DNA of 64,000 nucleotides from Enterococcaceae bacterium OF42-14pH9A (GTDB lineage Bacteria > Bacillota > Bacilli > Lactobacillales > Enterococcaceae). This document shows positions 45,274-55,243 of this stretch, piece by piece. The stretch spans positions 234,804 to 298,803 of the forward strand of contig JAQEYU010000005.1 of the NCBI GenBank assembly GCA_027692465.1, given 5' to 3'. Each line of letters opens with the position of its first letter. Within the stretch, counting starts at the first letter, position 1. The notes under the pieces were generated by a model. It was not told the origin of the DNA. It did no database searches and was given only the letters and a program-made list of their open reading frames with translations. The translations under genes were made by a program, and so were the position numbers.

Positions 45274-46425
45274 TCAGTTATCGGTTTTTTTACCAAGCCA
45301 AAAAGTATTCTGAATCCCGTGAAGAGTGTAGATCCCTTCAACGAAGAAGTAATCACCGTAGATCAATGCTTCGTGGAGGTATTTTTGTTCCGGCCAATGA
45401 CTGGTACCGTCAGTCAATAAACCCTCAAAATCAGGGTTGTTCGTCGATGCGGCAACGGTGTAGAGGCGACGCAGAAGTTCGGTACCGAATTCAGTATAGA
45501 AGTGGGCTTCGTTATGTTGGGCATATTTGCCAATCAGTAGGGCCCCGCAGGCAGCAACTGCCGATGCGGAGGAATCGTGATAGTCGTATTTGATGTCAGC
45601 AGTATTTTCCGGTACGCGAAAATCCCATAACGGCAGGGCGTCTGTCCCCAAATGAAGTGCAAAGTGGTTGGCTACTTTCATGGCCCCTTCCAGGTAACGT
45701 TCTTCTTTTGTATAGTGATAAGCGATGGCTAAACCGTAGATTGCCCACCCGCAGCCTCGTGACCAAGAACTGTCTTCAGCAAAGCCTTGGCCACCACGTT
45801 TTTCTTTGACTTCACCAGTCGCTGAGTCAAAATCTACCATTTGGTGAACAGAACCGTCAGGACGGACAAATTCACGAAGGATCATATCGGAATGACCTTG
45901 TGCCGCAAGTTTGAATCGAGGATCCCGCGTTTCCTCTGATGCCCAGAAAAGTAGCCCCATGTTCATCATACTGTCGATGATCACGATACCGCTGTTGTCA
46001 TCGGTACCGTGCCAGTTGTTCCAAGCTTTGAAATAATGACCGGCACTGTTGTAGCGGGCCAAAAGCATGTTTGCTGCCAGCAGAGCGGTAGTGCGGGCAT
46101 CTTGTTCACCGGTAATCTCATAACGGGCCAGACTGGTCAAGGTCCACATAAAACCGATATCGTGATCGACTTTCTCAGGATCGTGCAGCAGGTGATCCAT
46201 CTGATGTTCCAGCTTGCCGGCTAATTCACGATAGCGGGAATTAGCCGTACTCAAATAAACGTTCCAGAGGATCCCCGGCCAAAAACCTGCTGTCCACCAC
46301 TGCGGATCGCAAAGATCATATCTGCCGCCTTTTGTGGCGTGAGGGAACTTATCACCGATGCGCGTCAGGTTCGCTTGCGTTTTTTCTTCTATGAAGGTTT
46401 TTGCCTCCAATAACCATTTTTCCAT
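45274..46425 (-). CDS. GH88 unsaturated glucuronyl hydrolase
   Basis: The 383-residue soluble protein has the alpha/alpha barrel pattern of GH88: DIGFMWTLTSLARYEITGEQ with a catalytic-type Asp, GTDDNSGIVIIDSMMNMGLL with a second Asp, and EDSSWSRGCGWAIYGLA. These enzymes split unsaturated uronic acid disaccharides made by lyases from hyaluronan, chondroitin or heparin. There is no signal peptide, so it works after import. An AAGGAG site precedes the ATG. No lyase or ketohexuronate gene lies beside it. Confidence 0.9.
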   Translation of the reverse strand: MEKWLLEAKTFIEEKTQANLTRIGDKFPHATKGGRYDLCDPQWWTAGFWPGILWNVYLSTANSRYRELAGKLEHQMDHLLHDPEKVDHDIGFMWTLTSLARYEITGEQDARTTALLAANMLLARYNSAGHYFKAWNNWHGTDDNSGIVIIDSMMNMGLLFWASEETRDPRFKLAAQGHSDMILREFVRPDGSVHQMVDFDSATGEVKEKRGGQGFAEDSSWSRGCGWAIYGLAIAYHYTKEERYLEGAMKVANHFALHLGTDALPLWDFRVPENTADIKYDYHDSSASAVAACGALLIGKYAQHNEAHFYTEFGTELLRRLYTVAASTNNPDFEGLLTDGTSHWPEQKYLHEALIYGDYFFVEGIYTLHGIQNTFWLGKKTDN

Positions 46426-46462
46426 AGCTAGTCTCCTTTAACTTGTTTGCCTTTATTGTATA

Positions 46463-46479
46463 TTTTTTTAGTAAAAAAA
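46463..46479 (-). promoter_or_regulatory. Palindromic operator over the GH88 promoter
   Basis: TTTTTTTAGTAAAAAAA is a perfect odd palindrome of 17 bases in the likely spacer before a TACAAT -10. Its core recurs before the symporter. An outer repeat ACTTGTTT/AAACAAGT (46441 and 46488) encloses it. Confidence 0.6.
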
Positions 46480-46514
46480 TAAATGGAAAACAAGTAAAAA
46501 AACTATGATAGGAA

Positions 46515-46533
46515 TAAGGCATGTCTGAAAACT
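46515..46533. repeat. Lone MITE terminal repeat, fragment 5
   Basis: TAAGGCATGTCTGAAAACT matches one end of the MITE-like repeat. The rest of the unit is missing. It lies 13 bases past the nnrE stop. Confidence 0.6.
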
Positions 46534-46546
46534 AGGGAAATCTTTT

Positions 46547-47185
46547 TCAACGGAGCGGTTTGTCACTGATCCCGACATCCGCAATCAGTAATTTCCCGCA
46601 GGCTTCCATTCCGGGAGCAACGGTAAAGGCAATTTTTTTGAATTGAAAGGTAACTGTCGCGACGGCCTGGACATAAGCACCCAATGATTCCCCGGTAGAA
46701 GCATCAATACCGGAGGGAATATCAACTGCCACAACCGGCAACCCGCTCTGACGGATGCTCTCGATAAGTTTTACCGCATCGGTTCGCAAGTTCCCGGCGA
46801 CTCCGATACCCAAATACGCATCCACGATTAGTGTATATCCTAAAAAGCTGTCTAATCGATGGAGGTGGGGGATCTGATAGTGCGCGCAGATTGCTGCCTG
46901 CTGAGCTGTCTCTGTTGTAAAGTGGTCGGGATTGCCGGTTTGCCAAATCGTTACCGGAATACCTGCTAAATGAAGCAGGCGGGCGATGGCATAGCCGTCA
47001 CCGCCGTTGTTGCCGGTGCCGGCAGCCACCAGCACTTGGGAAAGGTCATATCGGTCTGGTTCTGTCAGATGTTGGACTACCGCCAGTGCTGCCCGTTCCA
47101 TCAAGACCATCGCCGGCATTCCGATGGTTTCAATTGTGTAGGTATCACAAAGCTTCATCTGTTTGGCATTAACTAAGAGCGTCAT
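46547..47185 (-). CDS. nnrE: NAD(P)H-hydrate epimerase
   Basis: The 212-residue YjeF N-type domain repairs damaged NAD(P)H by turning R-hydrate to S-hydrate. It shows GMPAMVLMERAALAV, GTGNNGGDGYAIARLL, VDAYLGIGVAGNLR and VAVDIPSGIDASTG. The separate dehydratase (NnrD) is not fused and is not in the window. GGAGGACCAC precedes the ATG. Confidence 0.92.
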   Translation of the reverse strand: MTLLVNAKQMKLCDTYTIETIGMPAMVLMERAALAVVQHLTEPDRYDLSQVLVAAGTGNNGGDGYAIARLLHLAGIPVTIWQTGNPDHFTTETAQQAAICAHYQIPHLHRLDSFLGYTLIVDAYLGIGVAGNLRTDAVKLIESIRQSGLPVVAVDIPSGIDASTGESLGAYVQAVATVTFQFKKIAFTVAPGMEACGKLLIADVGISDKPLR

Positions 47186-47295
47186 AGGTGGTCCTCCTTC
47201 TTTTTGTTACATGAGTTTGTTCCAAAGAACTCCTTTTTTCATTATAGCAAAGGATTCAGGAAGGAGGGGGAGATGCGGTTGCTTGTGGGAGACAC

Positions 47296-47332
47296 AAAAA
47301 GACCTCCGCTTTTTAGTTTCGGAGGTCTTTTT
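47296..47332 (-). terminator. Terminator of the second Cof gene
   Basis: AAAAAGACCTCCG and CGGAGGTCTTTTT form a perfect 13-bp stem with T residues on both strands. Confidence 0.9.
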
Positions 47333-47353
47333 GACAGGTTGCTTTCTGAAGAC

Positions 47354-48157
47354 TCAAATAGCCAGGTGTTTTTCCAAATAATCTGCCAAGCCGTCTTCAT
47401 CATTGGTTTTTTCAGTGACATCGTCGGCCACATTTTTGGCTGCTTGCGAACCGTTAGCCATAGCAACGCCCCAACCGGCATAATCCAGGAGTTCCACATC
47501 ATTGTGCTCGTCACCGAATGCAATCACATTCTGCTGGTCGATCTGCAGCGAGTCGGCGATGATTTTGACTCCGCGAGCTTTTTCGATCCCTTTGGCGACA
47601 ATCTCGAGAATGGCTTTTGGACCACCCCAAGTACGGACGTCAACATAATCGGAAAACTGTTCATTCAAGCGATTAGATACAATCTGTGCCATCTCATTGT
47701 TGGTTTGTACCAGCATCGATGTCGGATTGGTGCGCAGATTTTTCAACAGATTGGCTTCTGTCGGTTTTTCGTTGGAAAATAGGTACGCATCATCAAAATC
47801 GATCCGGTCGACAAAAAATGTCTCCCGGTTTTCAGCAGCCACATATTCCAACTGCAATTCCTCTTTTTGTGCCAAAATCTCAAAAACGATGTCTCGACTG
47901 AACAGTGTTTCGGATTCCTGAGCCCAGTTTTGGTAAGGAAGATGTACCAATGCGCCGTTAAAGTTTACCATCGGACTTTTCAGAGCCAGTTCCCGGTAAA
48001 ACTGTTCACTCATACGAAACGGACGCCCCGTTGCAATGCTGACGATGTGTCCGGCTTTAGTTGCTCGCTGCAAAACTTTTTTGGTTTTGGGAGAAATCAA
48101 CGACTGACCGTTCAATGTAGTCCCGTCCAAGTCGATCGCAATTAATTTTTGTGTCAT
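47354..48157 (-). CDS. Cof-type HAD hydrolase
   Basis: The 267-residue HAD enzyme has the nucleophile motif AIDLDGTTLNG, a C2 cap and the acidic motif AFGDEHNDVELLDYAGWGVA. It is a second member of the Cof family in the window and shares the layout of the one at 20126. The substrate is unknown. It is divergent from the purine permease. Confidence 0.9.
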   Translation of the reverse strand: MTQKLIAIDLDGTTLNGQSLISPKTKKVLQRATKAGHIVSIATGRPFRMSEQFYRELALKSPMVNFNGALVHLPYQNWAQESETLFSRDIVFEILAQKEELQLEYVAAENRETFFVDRIDFDDAYLFSNEKPTEANLLKNLRTNPTSMLVQTNNEMAQIVSNRLNEQFSDYVDVRTWGGPKAILEIVAKGIEKARGVKIIADSLQIDQQNVIAFGDEHNDVELLDYAGWGVAMANGSQAAKNVADDVTEKTNDEDGLADYLEKHLAI

Positions 48158-48511
48158 GAGATTTGCCCCCTTTCACTAATTAGTATCCGTCATAGTGTAA
48201 CATATTATTGCGTTTTCACAAAGTTTTCAAAAGAGTTTCTTGGGGATTTAAGAAAAGTTTAGAGGAGCTTGAGGCAGCAGCTGCTGCGAATCAAAACAGT
48301 CGTAAAAAATGACGAAAGTAAAAACGAATAAAAAGGCTCATATGATTTATATTAAATGCCTCGCATCGGGAAAACACGAACATTAACATCGGATAACGAC
48401 GAAAAAGATCATGGTTTTCTTGATAATTATTAAAATGATTTCTATAATCAATTTCGGTCGGGTGATTACCCGGATGCAATTATTACATCATATTAAGGAG
48501 AGTCATTTTTT
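48158..48511. promoter_or_regulatory. Leader region of the purine permease
   Basis: The 354-nt stretch holds a perfect 14-bp palindrome GCAGCAGCTGCTGC (48273-48286), a PurBox-like AAACACGAACATT (48372-48384; two mismatches) and a small CGGGT/ACCCG hairpin near 48459. The conserved core of the purine riboswitch is not present. Confidence 0.4.
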
Positions 48512-49936
48512 ATGGAAAAGTTTTTCAAATTGAAGGAAAACAACACAACGGTTTCAACTGAATTTATGGCCGGCGTGACGACCTTCTTCGCAATGAGCTA
48601 CATTTTGTTCGTGAATCCTTCTATTCTGTCATTGTCGGGGATGCCGTTTCAAGCGGTCTTTTTAGCAACGATCATCGCTTCAGTGATCGGGACTTTGGTC
48701 ATGGGGCTGTTTGCCAATGTCCCTTATGCGCAGGCGCCGGGGATGGGTTTGAATGCCTTTTTCACCTTCACAGTCGTTTTCGGTTTGGGCTATTCCTGGC
48801 AGCAAGCCCTGGCGATGGTCTTTATCTGCGGTCTGATCAATATTTTTATCACTATTACTCGGATTCGAAAGATGATCATCCACGCCATTCCTGAAAGTCT
48901 GCAGCATGCGATCGGGGGCGGTATCGGGATCTTTGTCGCTTATGTCGGTTTGAAAAATGCGAACCTGCTGAATTTTACAGTTGAAAAAGCCAATGTACTA
49001 AATGGCGATTCCGAAACCAGTTTAGTAGCAAACGGTGGTATCGTGCCGGCTTTGGCAAACTTTAACAACCCGGGGATCATTTTGGCCCTTATCGGCTTGG
49101 TGATCACTACTCTGCTGGTAGTCAAAAATGTCCGTGGCGGTATCCTGATTGGGATCGTTGCAACAACTGTAATCGGTATTTTGATGGGGGTAGTAGACCT
49201 GTCAGCAATCGATATGAAGTCCAATTCTTTAGGGGCTTCCATCAACGAATTGAAAACGACTTTCGGGGCCGCTTTCGGAAAAGACGGCATGCAGTCATTG
49301 TTTTCAGATACTTCAAAAATTCCCCAAGTCCTCATGACGATCATTGCTTTCAGTCTGTCTGATACCTTTGATACGATTGGGACCTTTATCGGGACCGGCC
49401 GTCGTACCGGAATCTTCTCAAAAGAAGACGAAGATGCATTGGAAGACAGCCGCGGTTTCAATACCAAGATGGACAAAGCTTTGTTTGCCGATGCGATTGC
49501 TACATCGGTAGGTGCAATCTTTGGTACTTCAAACACAACAACTTACGTGGAATCTGCTGCCGGAATCGGTGCCGGAGGGCGGACCGGTTTGACATCTGTT
49601 GTTGTAGCGGCCTTGTTTGCCCTTTCCAGTCTGTTCTCGCCGCTGATTTCCGTGGTGCCTGCTCAGGCAACGGCGCCAGCGTTGATTCTGGTTGGTGTGA
49701 TGATGCTGGCTTCATTTGCGGATATCAAATGGACGGATCTGGAAGAGGCGGTGCCTGCCTTCTTCGCATCGATTTTTATGGGCTTTTGTTACAGCATCTC
49801 TTACGGGATTGCAGCCGGGTTCATCTTCTACACATTGGTGAAAATCGTTAACGGCAAGTTCAAAGAGATTTCACCAATCATCTGGGTTGTTGACCTGCTC
49901 TTTATTGCCAACTTTGTGATTCTGGCAGTCTTGTAA
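48512..49936 (+). CDS. NCS2-family purine permease
   Basis: The 474-residue carrier has 12-14 membrane segments. It begins VSTEFMAGVTTFFAMSYILF and carries the YAQAPGMGLNAFF, SDTFDTIGTFIGTGRRTG and ESAAGIGAGGRTGLTSVV motifs of the AzgA/PbuG group. It imports adenine, guanine or hypoxanthine with protons. AAGGAGAG precedes the ATG and a strong terminator follows. Control by PurR-type repression is possible but not shown. Confidence 0.92.
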   Translation: MEKFFKLKENNTTVSTEFMAGVTTFFAMSYILFVNPSILSLSGMPFQAVFLATIIASVIGTLVMGLFANVPYAQAPGMGLNAFFTFTVVFGLGYSWQQALAMVFICGLINIFITITRIRKMIIHAIPESLQHAIGGGIGIFVAYVGLKNANLLNFTVEKANVLNGDSETSLVANGGIVPALANFNNPGIILALIGLVITTLLVVKNVRGGILIGIVATTVIGILMGVVDLSAIDMKSNSLGASINELKTTFGAAFGKDGMQSLFSDTSKIPQVLMTIIAFSLSDTFDTIGTFIGTGRRTGIFSKEDEDALEDSRGFNTKMDKALFADAIATSVGAIFGTSNTTTYVESAAGIGAGGRTGLTSVVVAALFALSSLFSPLISVVPAQATAPALILVGVMMLASFADIKWTDLEEAVPAFFASIFMGFCYSISYGIAAGFIFYTLVKIVNGKFKEISPIIWVVDLLFIANFVILAVL

Positions 49937-50308
49937 GACGCACCCTAGTTCAATCATCTGAAAAACAGCTCTCTGCAGCGGCAGAGAGCTGTTTTTTTAG
50001 ACTTATCGCTTGCAAAGACGAATCGTGCTGAGAGAATGAAGACTTCGCTGAAAAAGCATAACGTCCGGCTTTAACAAGTTTGCAGGGAAGCGATTTTTTG
50101 GCAAAGGAAGATGTCCAAGAGTCCGTGCCGATCCCGGTCTGATTTTACCGGTAATCTTTCTGTCAAATGTGGTAGAATCAGTTCTTCAGAAAAGAGGCCG
50201 CTGAAAAAGAATGGAAAATTTTCCGGAAAAGAGCAGCACGGAAAAAAGCATCCGGGTTTTCCCTGCTGAAAAAATAAGGTATAGTTAAAGGGAAAGAAGG
50301 TTGTGCGG
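49937..50308. other. Intergenic region before the MFS pump
   Basis: After the permease terminator I see no gene, RNA or repeat in this 370-nt stretch. Confidence 0.4.
49963..49998 (+). terminator. Terminator of the purine permease
   Basis: AAACAGCTCTCTGC and GCAGAGAGCTGTTT form a perfect 14-bp stem followed by seven T residues. Confidence 0.95.
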
Positions 50309-51505
50309 ATGAAAATCGATTGGCGGCGAAATCTGCTGATTTCATGGATCGGTTGTTTCTTTACGGGAGCCAGTTTCAGTTTAGTGATGCCCTTTATTCC
50401 ATTATATATCGAGCAGTTGGGGACACCGCAAAGTCAAGTTGAGTTGTTCTCAGGGTTGGCGATTTCCGTCACGGCATTTGCTTCGGCGATCGTGGCACCA
50501 ATCTGGGGGAATCTGGCCGATCGCAAAGGTCGACGCTTGATGATGATCAGAGCTGCTGTGGGGATGACTTTTACGATGGGCTCGCTGGCCTTCGTTCCCA
50601 ACGTCTATTGGTTGCTGATTATGCGTTTTATGACAGGTATTTTGTCGGGGTACATACCCAATGCTACCGCGTTAATCGCTTCGCAAGCACCGAAGCAAAA
50701 GAGCGGCTGGGCTTTGGGAACACTGGCTACCGGAGCCATCGCCGGCAACCTGATTGGTCCTTCGATGGGCGGTGCGTTAGCCCAGTGGTTCGGAATGGAA
50801 AATGTGTTCATCATTACCGGGACGGTACTGCTGATTACGACGATTTTGACGATTTTTCTGGTGAAAGAAGACTTTACACCGGTAGATAAGACGGAGATGC
50901 TGTCAACTCGCGAAATCTTCAAAAAAATTCCTAATCTGCAGGTACTGATCGGGCTGTTTGTGACTTCGTTGATCCTGCAGATCGGTGTCACCAGTATCAG
51001 TCCGATCCTGACACTGTATATTCGACAGCTTAGTGGGGACAGCAGCAATATCTTATTTGTCAGTGGCCTGATCGTTTCTGTCTCCGGCGTGTCAGCCATT
51101 TTGTCCTCACCGACATTGGGACGCATCGGTGACCGGGTCGGCAATCACAAGGTGCTGTTGTTTGGCCTGGTTTTATCACTGCTTTGCTTTATTCCGATGG
51201 GGTTTGTAACATCACCGTTTCAGTTGGGGCTGCTGCGCTTTTTACTGGGGTTTTCTACAGGTGCGCTGATGCCGTCCATCAACACGTTGATTTCAAAAAT
51301 CACACCTATGGAAGGCGTCAGTCGGATTTACAGCTACAATCAAATGTTTTCCAATTTCGGTCAAGTGATGGGACCGATGGTGGGCTCGACTGTCGCTCAC
51401 AGTTTCGGTTACCGGGCGGTTTTCTGGGCGACCAGCGGGTTCGTCTTGTTGAATATTCTGCTGTCGCTGTTTAATTTTCGTAAAAACCTGCGGACACCAG
51501 TCTGA
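50309..51505 (+). CDS. MFS multidrug efflux transporter
   Basis: The 398-residue MFS protein has 12 membrane segments, the loop motif GNLADRKGRRLMMI and the antiporter motif C region TGAIAGNLIGPSMGGALA. It resembles PmrA/NorA-type drug pumps. The ATG at 50309 is preferred over a GTG six bases upstream because of the spacing to AAAGAAGG. It stands alone with its own terminator. Substrates cannot be read from the sequence. Confidence 0.88.
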   Translation: MKIDWRRNLLISWIGCFFTGASFSLVMPFIPLYIEQLGTPQSQVELFSGLAISVTAFASAIVAPIWGNLADRKGRRLMMIRAAVGMTFTMGSLAFVPNVYWLLIMRFMTGILSGYIPNATALIASQAPKQKSGWALGTLATGAIAGNLIGPSMGGALAQWFGMENVFIITGTVLLITTILTIFLVKEDFTPVDKTEMLSTREIFKKIPNLQVLIGLFVTSLILQIGVTSISPILTLYIRQLSGDSSNILFVSGLIVSVSGVSAILSSPTLGRIGDRVGNHKVLLFGLVLSLLCFIPMGFVTSPFQLGLLRFLLGFSTGALMPSINTLISKITPMEGVSRIYSYNQMFSNFGQVMGPMVGSTVAHSFGYRAVFWATSGFVLLNILLSLFNFRKNLRTPV

Positions 51506-51516
51506 GTTGAAATCGC

Positions 51517-51552
51517 AAAAAAACCAGTTACAATAAGGTAACTGGTTTTTCT
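51517..51552. terminator. Bidirectional terminator between the MFS pump and the DUF2929 gene
   Basis: AAAAACCAGTTAC and GTAACTGGTTTTT form a perfect 13-bp stem, T-rich on both strands. Confidence 0.92.
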
Positions 51553-51582
51553 TATGAGATGCTTGTTCGGTTGTAGCAGTTG

Positions 51583-51765
51583 TCAGCCTGCCTTGGATTC
51601 TTTCGGTGGAGCAACGGTGCCGATCAAGATGACGATCAAGCCGACGATCAATGACAAGACAGTGGACAATTGGAAATCATAAGGGGCTCCGATCAGTGCG
51701 CTCCCGAGATATCCGACCACCTGACCCAAGATGAAGGCCCAAAACATAGTCACGATATATTTCAT
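51583..51765 (-). CDS. DUF2929 (YjzD-like) small membrane protein
   Basis: The 60-residue protein has two membrane segments (MKYIVTMFWAFILGQVVGYL and LSLIVGLIVILIGTVA) and a charged tail. This is the layout of DUF2929 proteins, which often lie next to dnaE. A GAGGTGCC site precedes the ATG. The function is unknown. Confidence 0.85.
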   Translation of the reverse strand: MKYIVTMFWAFILGQVVGYLGSALIGAPYDFQLSTVLSLIVGLIVILIGTVAPPKESKAG

Positions 51766-51867
51766 TTATGGCACCTCTTTTCTGATGTAAATCTGTCGTA
51801 AATAGTTTAACATAATTTCCTGAGAAGTAAAGAAAACACAGTTTGGAAATTTTTTGGAGGTTTTTTC

Positions 51868-54800
51868 ATGAGTTTTCCCCAACTAACCACTACCACAGCT
51901 TTTTCACTGCTTCAAAGTACAGTTGCCGTCGAGGAGTACGTCGCTGCCGGCCAAAAAGCAGGCTACGGCGTCCTGGGTATCTGTGATCGCAATGTCCTTA
52001 CCGCAGCTGTCTCTTTTTATCAAAGCTGTCAAAAATATCAGATTAAACCGGTTATCGGCCTGCATCTGGATTATTATTCACCGGTCCAGCAGGAGGAAAA
52101 TGAACTGCTGTTGTTTGCCGCTAGTCAAGCCGGCTACGAGACTTTGATCCGGCTGTCCTCTAAAAAGATGAGTGACGGTCAAGTCGCTCTGGAGGAATAC
52201 CTGCCTGCAAAAGACGTGATCGGAATCCTGCCGCTGCGAAACGAGCTGACCTATTTGCGGTACGGCCATCCGGAACTGGTAGAAAAGCGGCTGGAGCAGT
52301 TAAAAGGGCTGCTGCCGGAACTGTATTACAGTGTTGAAATTAATAGTGAACAAGCTGAGGCGGATTCCGAATGGTTTGCCGCGGTCGGAATAAAACCTTT
52401 TGCCACAGCTGCTGTTGTCAGCTTAAAAACGGAAGAGCTGCGAGCAGTCAAGGTGATGGAACATTTAAAGGCAGGAACGCAAATCAATGAGCTGGAGGAG
52501 CTGCAGTTGACCGGTACCGGACAGCTGCTGCCTGCGTCGCAAGCAGCCGAATATTTTGCTAATGTTGATTCCCGGGCATTAGCCAATGCTGAAGCTTTTG
52601 CGGACCGTTGTGATTGGCAGCTGCCGCTTCATCAGAAACTGCTGCCGGCTTACCCGCTGGAAAATCAATCTGCCGGTGACTTTCTGGAGGCTTTGTGCCG
52701 CAAGCTGCTGCCTCAAAGAGTGGCGGAGATTACTAATGACTACCAGAAGCGGCTGGCATACGAGTTGTCGGTGATCCATCAAATGGGTTTCGACGATTAT
52801 TTTCTGATTGTCTGGGATGTTATGGACTTTGCCCATCGTACCGGTATCGTGACCGGGGCCGGTCGGGGCTCGGCTGCCGGTTCATTGGTCGCTTACGTTT
52901 TGGCGATCACCGATGTGGATCCGATCCGTTATGACCTGCTGTTTGAGCGTTTTCTTAATCCGGAACGCTACAGTATGCCGGATATCGACCTGGATATTCC
53001 GGATAATCGGCGCCAGGAAGTCCTTCATTATGTACAGAAAAAATACGGACGGCTGAAAATGGCCCAAATCGCCACATTCGGCACGATGGCTGCTAAAATG
53101 GTGCTCAAAGACACAGCTCGGGTCTTCGGATTGTCTCAGTCCGAAGCTAACCGCTGGTCAAAAGCGGTACCTACGTTAGGAAACGGGCGCAAGATTACCT
53201 TGAAAGAAGCCTATGATCAATCGGCTGCACTGCGGGAGTTGACAGAATCGAGTCCCAAAAACCATACTTTGTTCGAAGTGGCCCTGGTTTTGGAGGGGCT
53301 GCCCCGACACGTTTCCACCCACGCAGCCGGTGTTGTGATCAGCGACCGGGAGCTGTTGGAGTTGGTACCGCTGCAAGCGGGATCCGATGATATTTTACTG
53401 ACCCAGTTCACTATGAATGATGTGGAGACTGTCGGCCTGTTGAAAATGGATTTTCTGGGACTCAGAAATTTGTCGATCATCGACGATACGTTGCGGGGGA
53501 TCAAAAAAGTTACCGGCAAAGTACTCTCGCAAAAGGACATTTCGTTGGAGGACACTGATACCCTGGCCTTATTTCAGCGGGGAGATACAGCGGGAATCTT
53601 TCAGTTTGAGTCGGCAGGTATCAGAAATGTGCTCCGTCGTTTGGAGCCGGAAAATATTGAAGAAATTGCTGCAGTCAACGCACTGTATCGCCCGGGTCCG
53701 GCTCAGAATATCGATCACTTTATTCAGCGAAAGAAAGGTCGTGAAAAGGTCACTTACCTGGATGACAGTCTGCGACCGATTTTGAAGAATACGTATGGGA
53801 TTATGGTCTATCAGGAGCAGGTCATGCAGGTCGCCAACAGGATGGCAGGCTTTTCATTGGGGCAAGCCGACCTGTTGCGACGGGCAATGGGCAAAAAGAA
53901 GAAAGCAATCCTGGATGAGCAGCGACAGAACTTTGTCAATGGTGCGGAAAGTCAAGGACATTCTCGGGAAAAGGCTGAAGAAGTTTATGGTTATATCGAG
54001 CGCTTCGCCGGATACGGGTTCAATCGCTCCCACGCATTTGCTTACTCGTTTGTCGGCTTTCAAATGGCGTATTTGAAAGTCCATTATCCCGGTCCCTTTT
54101 TTGCGGCATTACTGCAGTCGGTCCGTGGAAATACCGGAAAAATCAAAGAATACCTGACAGAAGCCAAAAAGCGAGGAATTCGGATAATGCCGCCAGCCAT
54201 CAACAAGAGCAGCTTCGGCTTTTATCTGGAAGACATGACCACCATCCGTTTTGGCTTGGGAGCCGTCAAAGGACTGCGACGGGACTTCATTGCCGAGGTA
54301 GTGAAAGAGCGTAAATTGAACGGTCCCTACACATCGCTGGATAATTTTCTGTACCGTATTAACAACAAATGGCGCAAAAACGATATCCTTGAACCGTTGA
54401 TCCAAGTCGGGGTCTTCGATGAGATTGAGGAAAACCGGCGCCAACTGAGGAGTGAATTGGAAGGCAAGATTCAAAATATCCAATACAGCGGCGGTAGTTT
54501 GGATCTGTTGGATCTGATGACTTTGAAAGTCACGGATATCCGCGAATACTCATTGGAAGAAAAGCTGGATCTGGAAGAGCGATATCTGGGTGTGTATCTG
54601 TCCGGCCATCCGGCTGAAAAATACGGAGTACTGCAGGAACGATCCGGGGTTCGGCATGTCTCAGAGTTGGTGGCCGGGGAAAAAGCCAAGGTCCTGTTGT
54701 ACTTGCGGGAGATCCGTGAGATTCGTACTAAAAAAGGGGATCAGATGGCTTTTTTGGAAGGCAATGATCCTACCGGAGAGCTGAGTGTAACAATCTTTCC

Positions 54801-55176
54801 TGATCTTTACCGCCAAGTTCGCCAACAATTTGAAATCGGGGATGTCCTCTATATTGAAGGAAAAGGCGAAGTCAGCAAGTACAATCAAGAGTTGCAGTTG
54901 ATCGCTGAGCGGCTCATGACCGCAGAAAAAGCGCAGGCGCAGTTGGATCAAACTACCTGCTATCTGCGGATCCTGCCGGCAAAAGAAACCGCAGCAGATT
55001 TGAATCGGCTTTTACAAGTGATTCGCAGCCATCCGGGAAATGTTCCGGTGATATTGGTCTATGCATCTTCCGGCGTGAAAAAGATCCTCTCTCATGAAAA
55101 TCAAATCGAAAATTCGGCAGCAGTGATCAGCGAACTGGCAGGCTTGTTGGGTTCGGAGAATGTTGTATTTAAATAG
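51868..55176 (+). CDS. dnaE: DNA polymerase III alpha subunit, DnaE type
   Basis: The 1102-residue polymerase has an N-terminal PHP domain, the palm with GAGRGSAAGSLVAYVL and the metal-binding PDIDLDIPDNRRQEV, a finger region with AAVNALYRPGPAQNI and MVYQEQVMQVANRMAG, a helix-hairpin-helix and a C-terminal OB fold. In low-GC Gram-positives DnaE extends primers on the lagging strand next to PolC. The PHP part lacks several metal residues of active proofreaders. A GGAGG site precedes the ATG. Confidence 0.96.
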   Translation: MSFPQLTTTTAFSLLQSTVAVEEYVAAGQKAGYGVLGICDRNVLTAAVSFYQSCQKYQIKPVIGLHLDYYSPVQQEENELLLFAASQAGYETLIRLSSKKMSDGQVALEEYLPAKDVIGILPLRNELTYLRYGHPELVEKRLEQLKGLLPELYYSVEINSEQAEADSEWFAAVGIKPFATAAVVSLKTEELRAVKVMEHLKAGTQINELEELQLTGTGQLLPASQAAEYFANVDSRALANAEAFADRCDWQLPLHQKLLPAYPLENQSAGDFLEALCRKLLPQRVAEITNDYQKRLAYELSVIHQMGFDDYFLIVWDVMDFAHRTGIVTGAGRGSAAGSLVAYVLAITDVDPIRYDLLFERFLNPERYSMPDIDLDIPDNRRQEVLHYVQKKYGRLKMAQIATFGTMAAKMVLKDTARVFGLSQSEANRWSKAVPTLGNGRKITLKEAYDQSAALRELTESSPKNHTLFEVALVLEGLPRHVSTHAAGVVISDRELLELVPLQAGSDDILLTQFTMNDVETVGLLKMDFLGLRNLSIIDDTLRGIKKVTGKVLSQKDISLEDTDTLALFQRGDTAGIFQFESAGIRNVLRRLEPENIEEIAAVNALYRPGPAQNIDHFIQRKKGREKVTYLDDSLRPILKNTYGIMVYQEQVMQVANRMAGFSLGQADLLRRAMGKKKKAILDEQRQNFVNGAESQGHSREKAEEVYGYIERFAGYGFNRSHAFAYSFVGFQMAYLKVHYPGPFFAALLQSVRGNTGKIKEYLTEAKKRGIRIMPPAINKSSFGFYLEDMTTIRFGLGAVKGLRRDFIAEVVKERKLNGPYTSLDNFLYRINNKWRKNDILEPLIQVGVFDEIEENRRQLRSELEGKIQNIQYSGGSLDLLDLMTLKVTDIREYSLEEKLDLEERYLGVYLSGHPAEKYGVLQERSGVRHVSELVAGEKAKVLLYLREIREIRTKKGDQMAFLEGNDPTGELSVTIFPDLYRQVRQQFEIGDVLYIEGKGEVSKYNQELQLIAERLMTAEKAQAQLDQTTCYLRILPAKETAADLNRLLQVIRSHPGNVPVILVYASSGVKKILSHENQIENSAAVISELAGLLGSENVVFK

Positions 55177-55243
55177 CTTACATGTGCTTTTCAGTAAATA
55201 ATACCTTCCGTTTTCATTTTTTTCAAATTGTTGTAGGATAATC

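Noticed and set aside
48300..48511. Purine riboswitch before the purine permease
   Set aside because: The conserved loop and junction bases of that riboswitch family are not present, and no clear switch terminator is seen.
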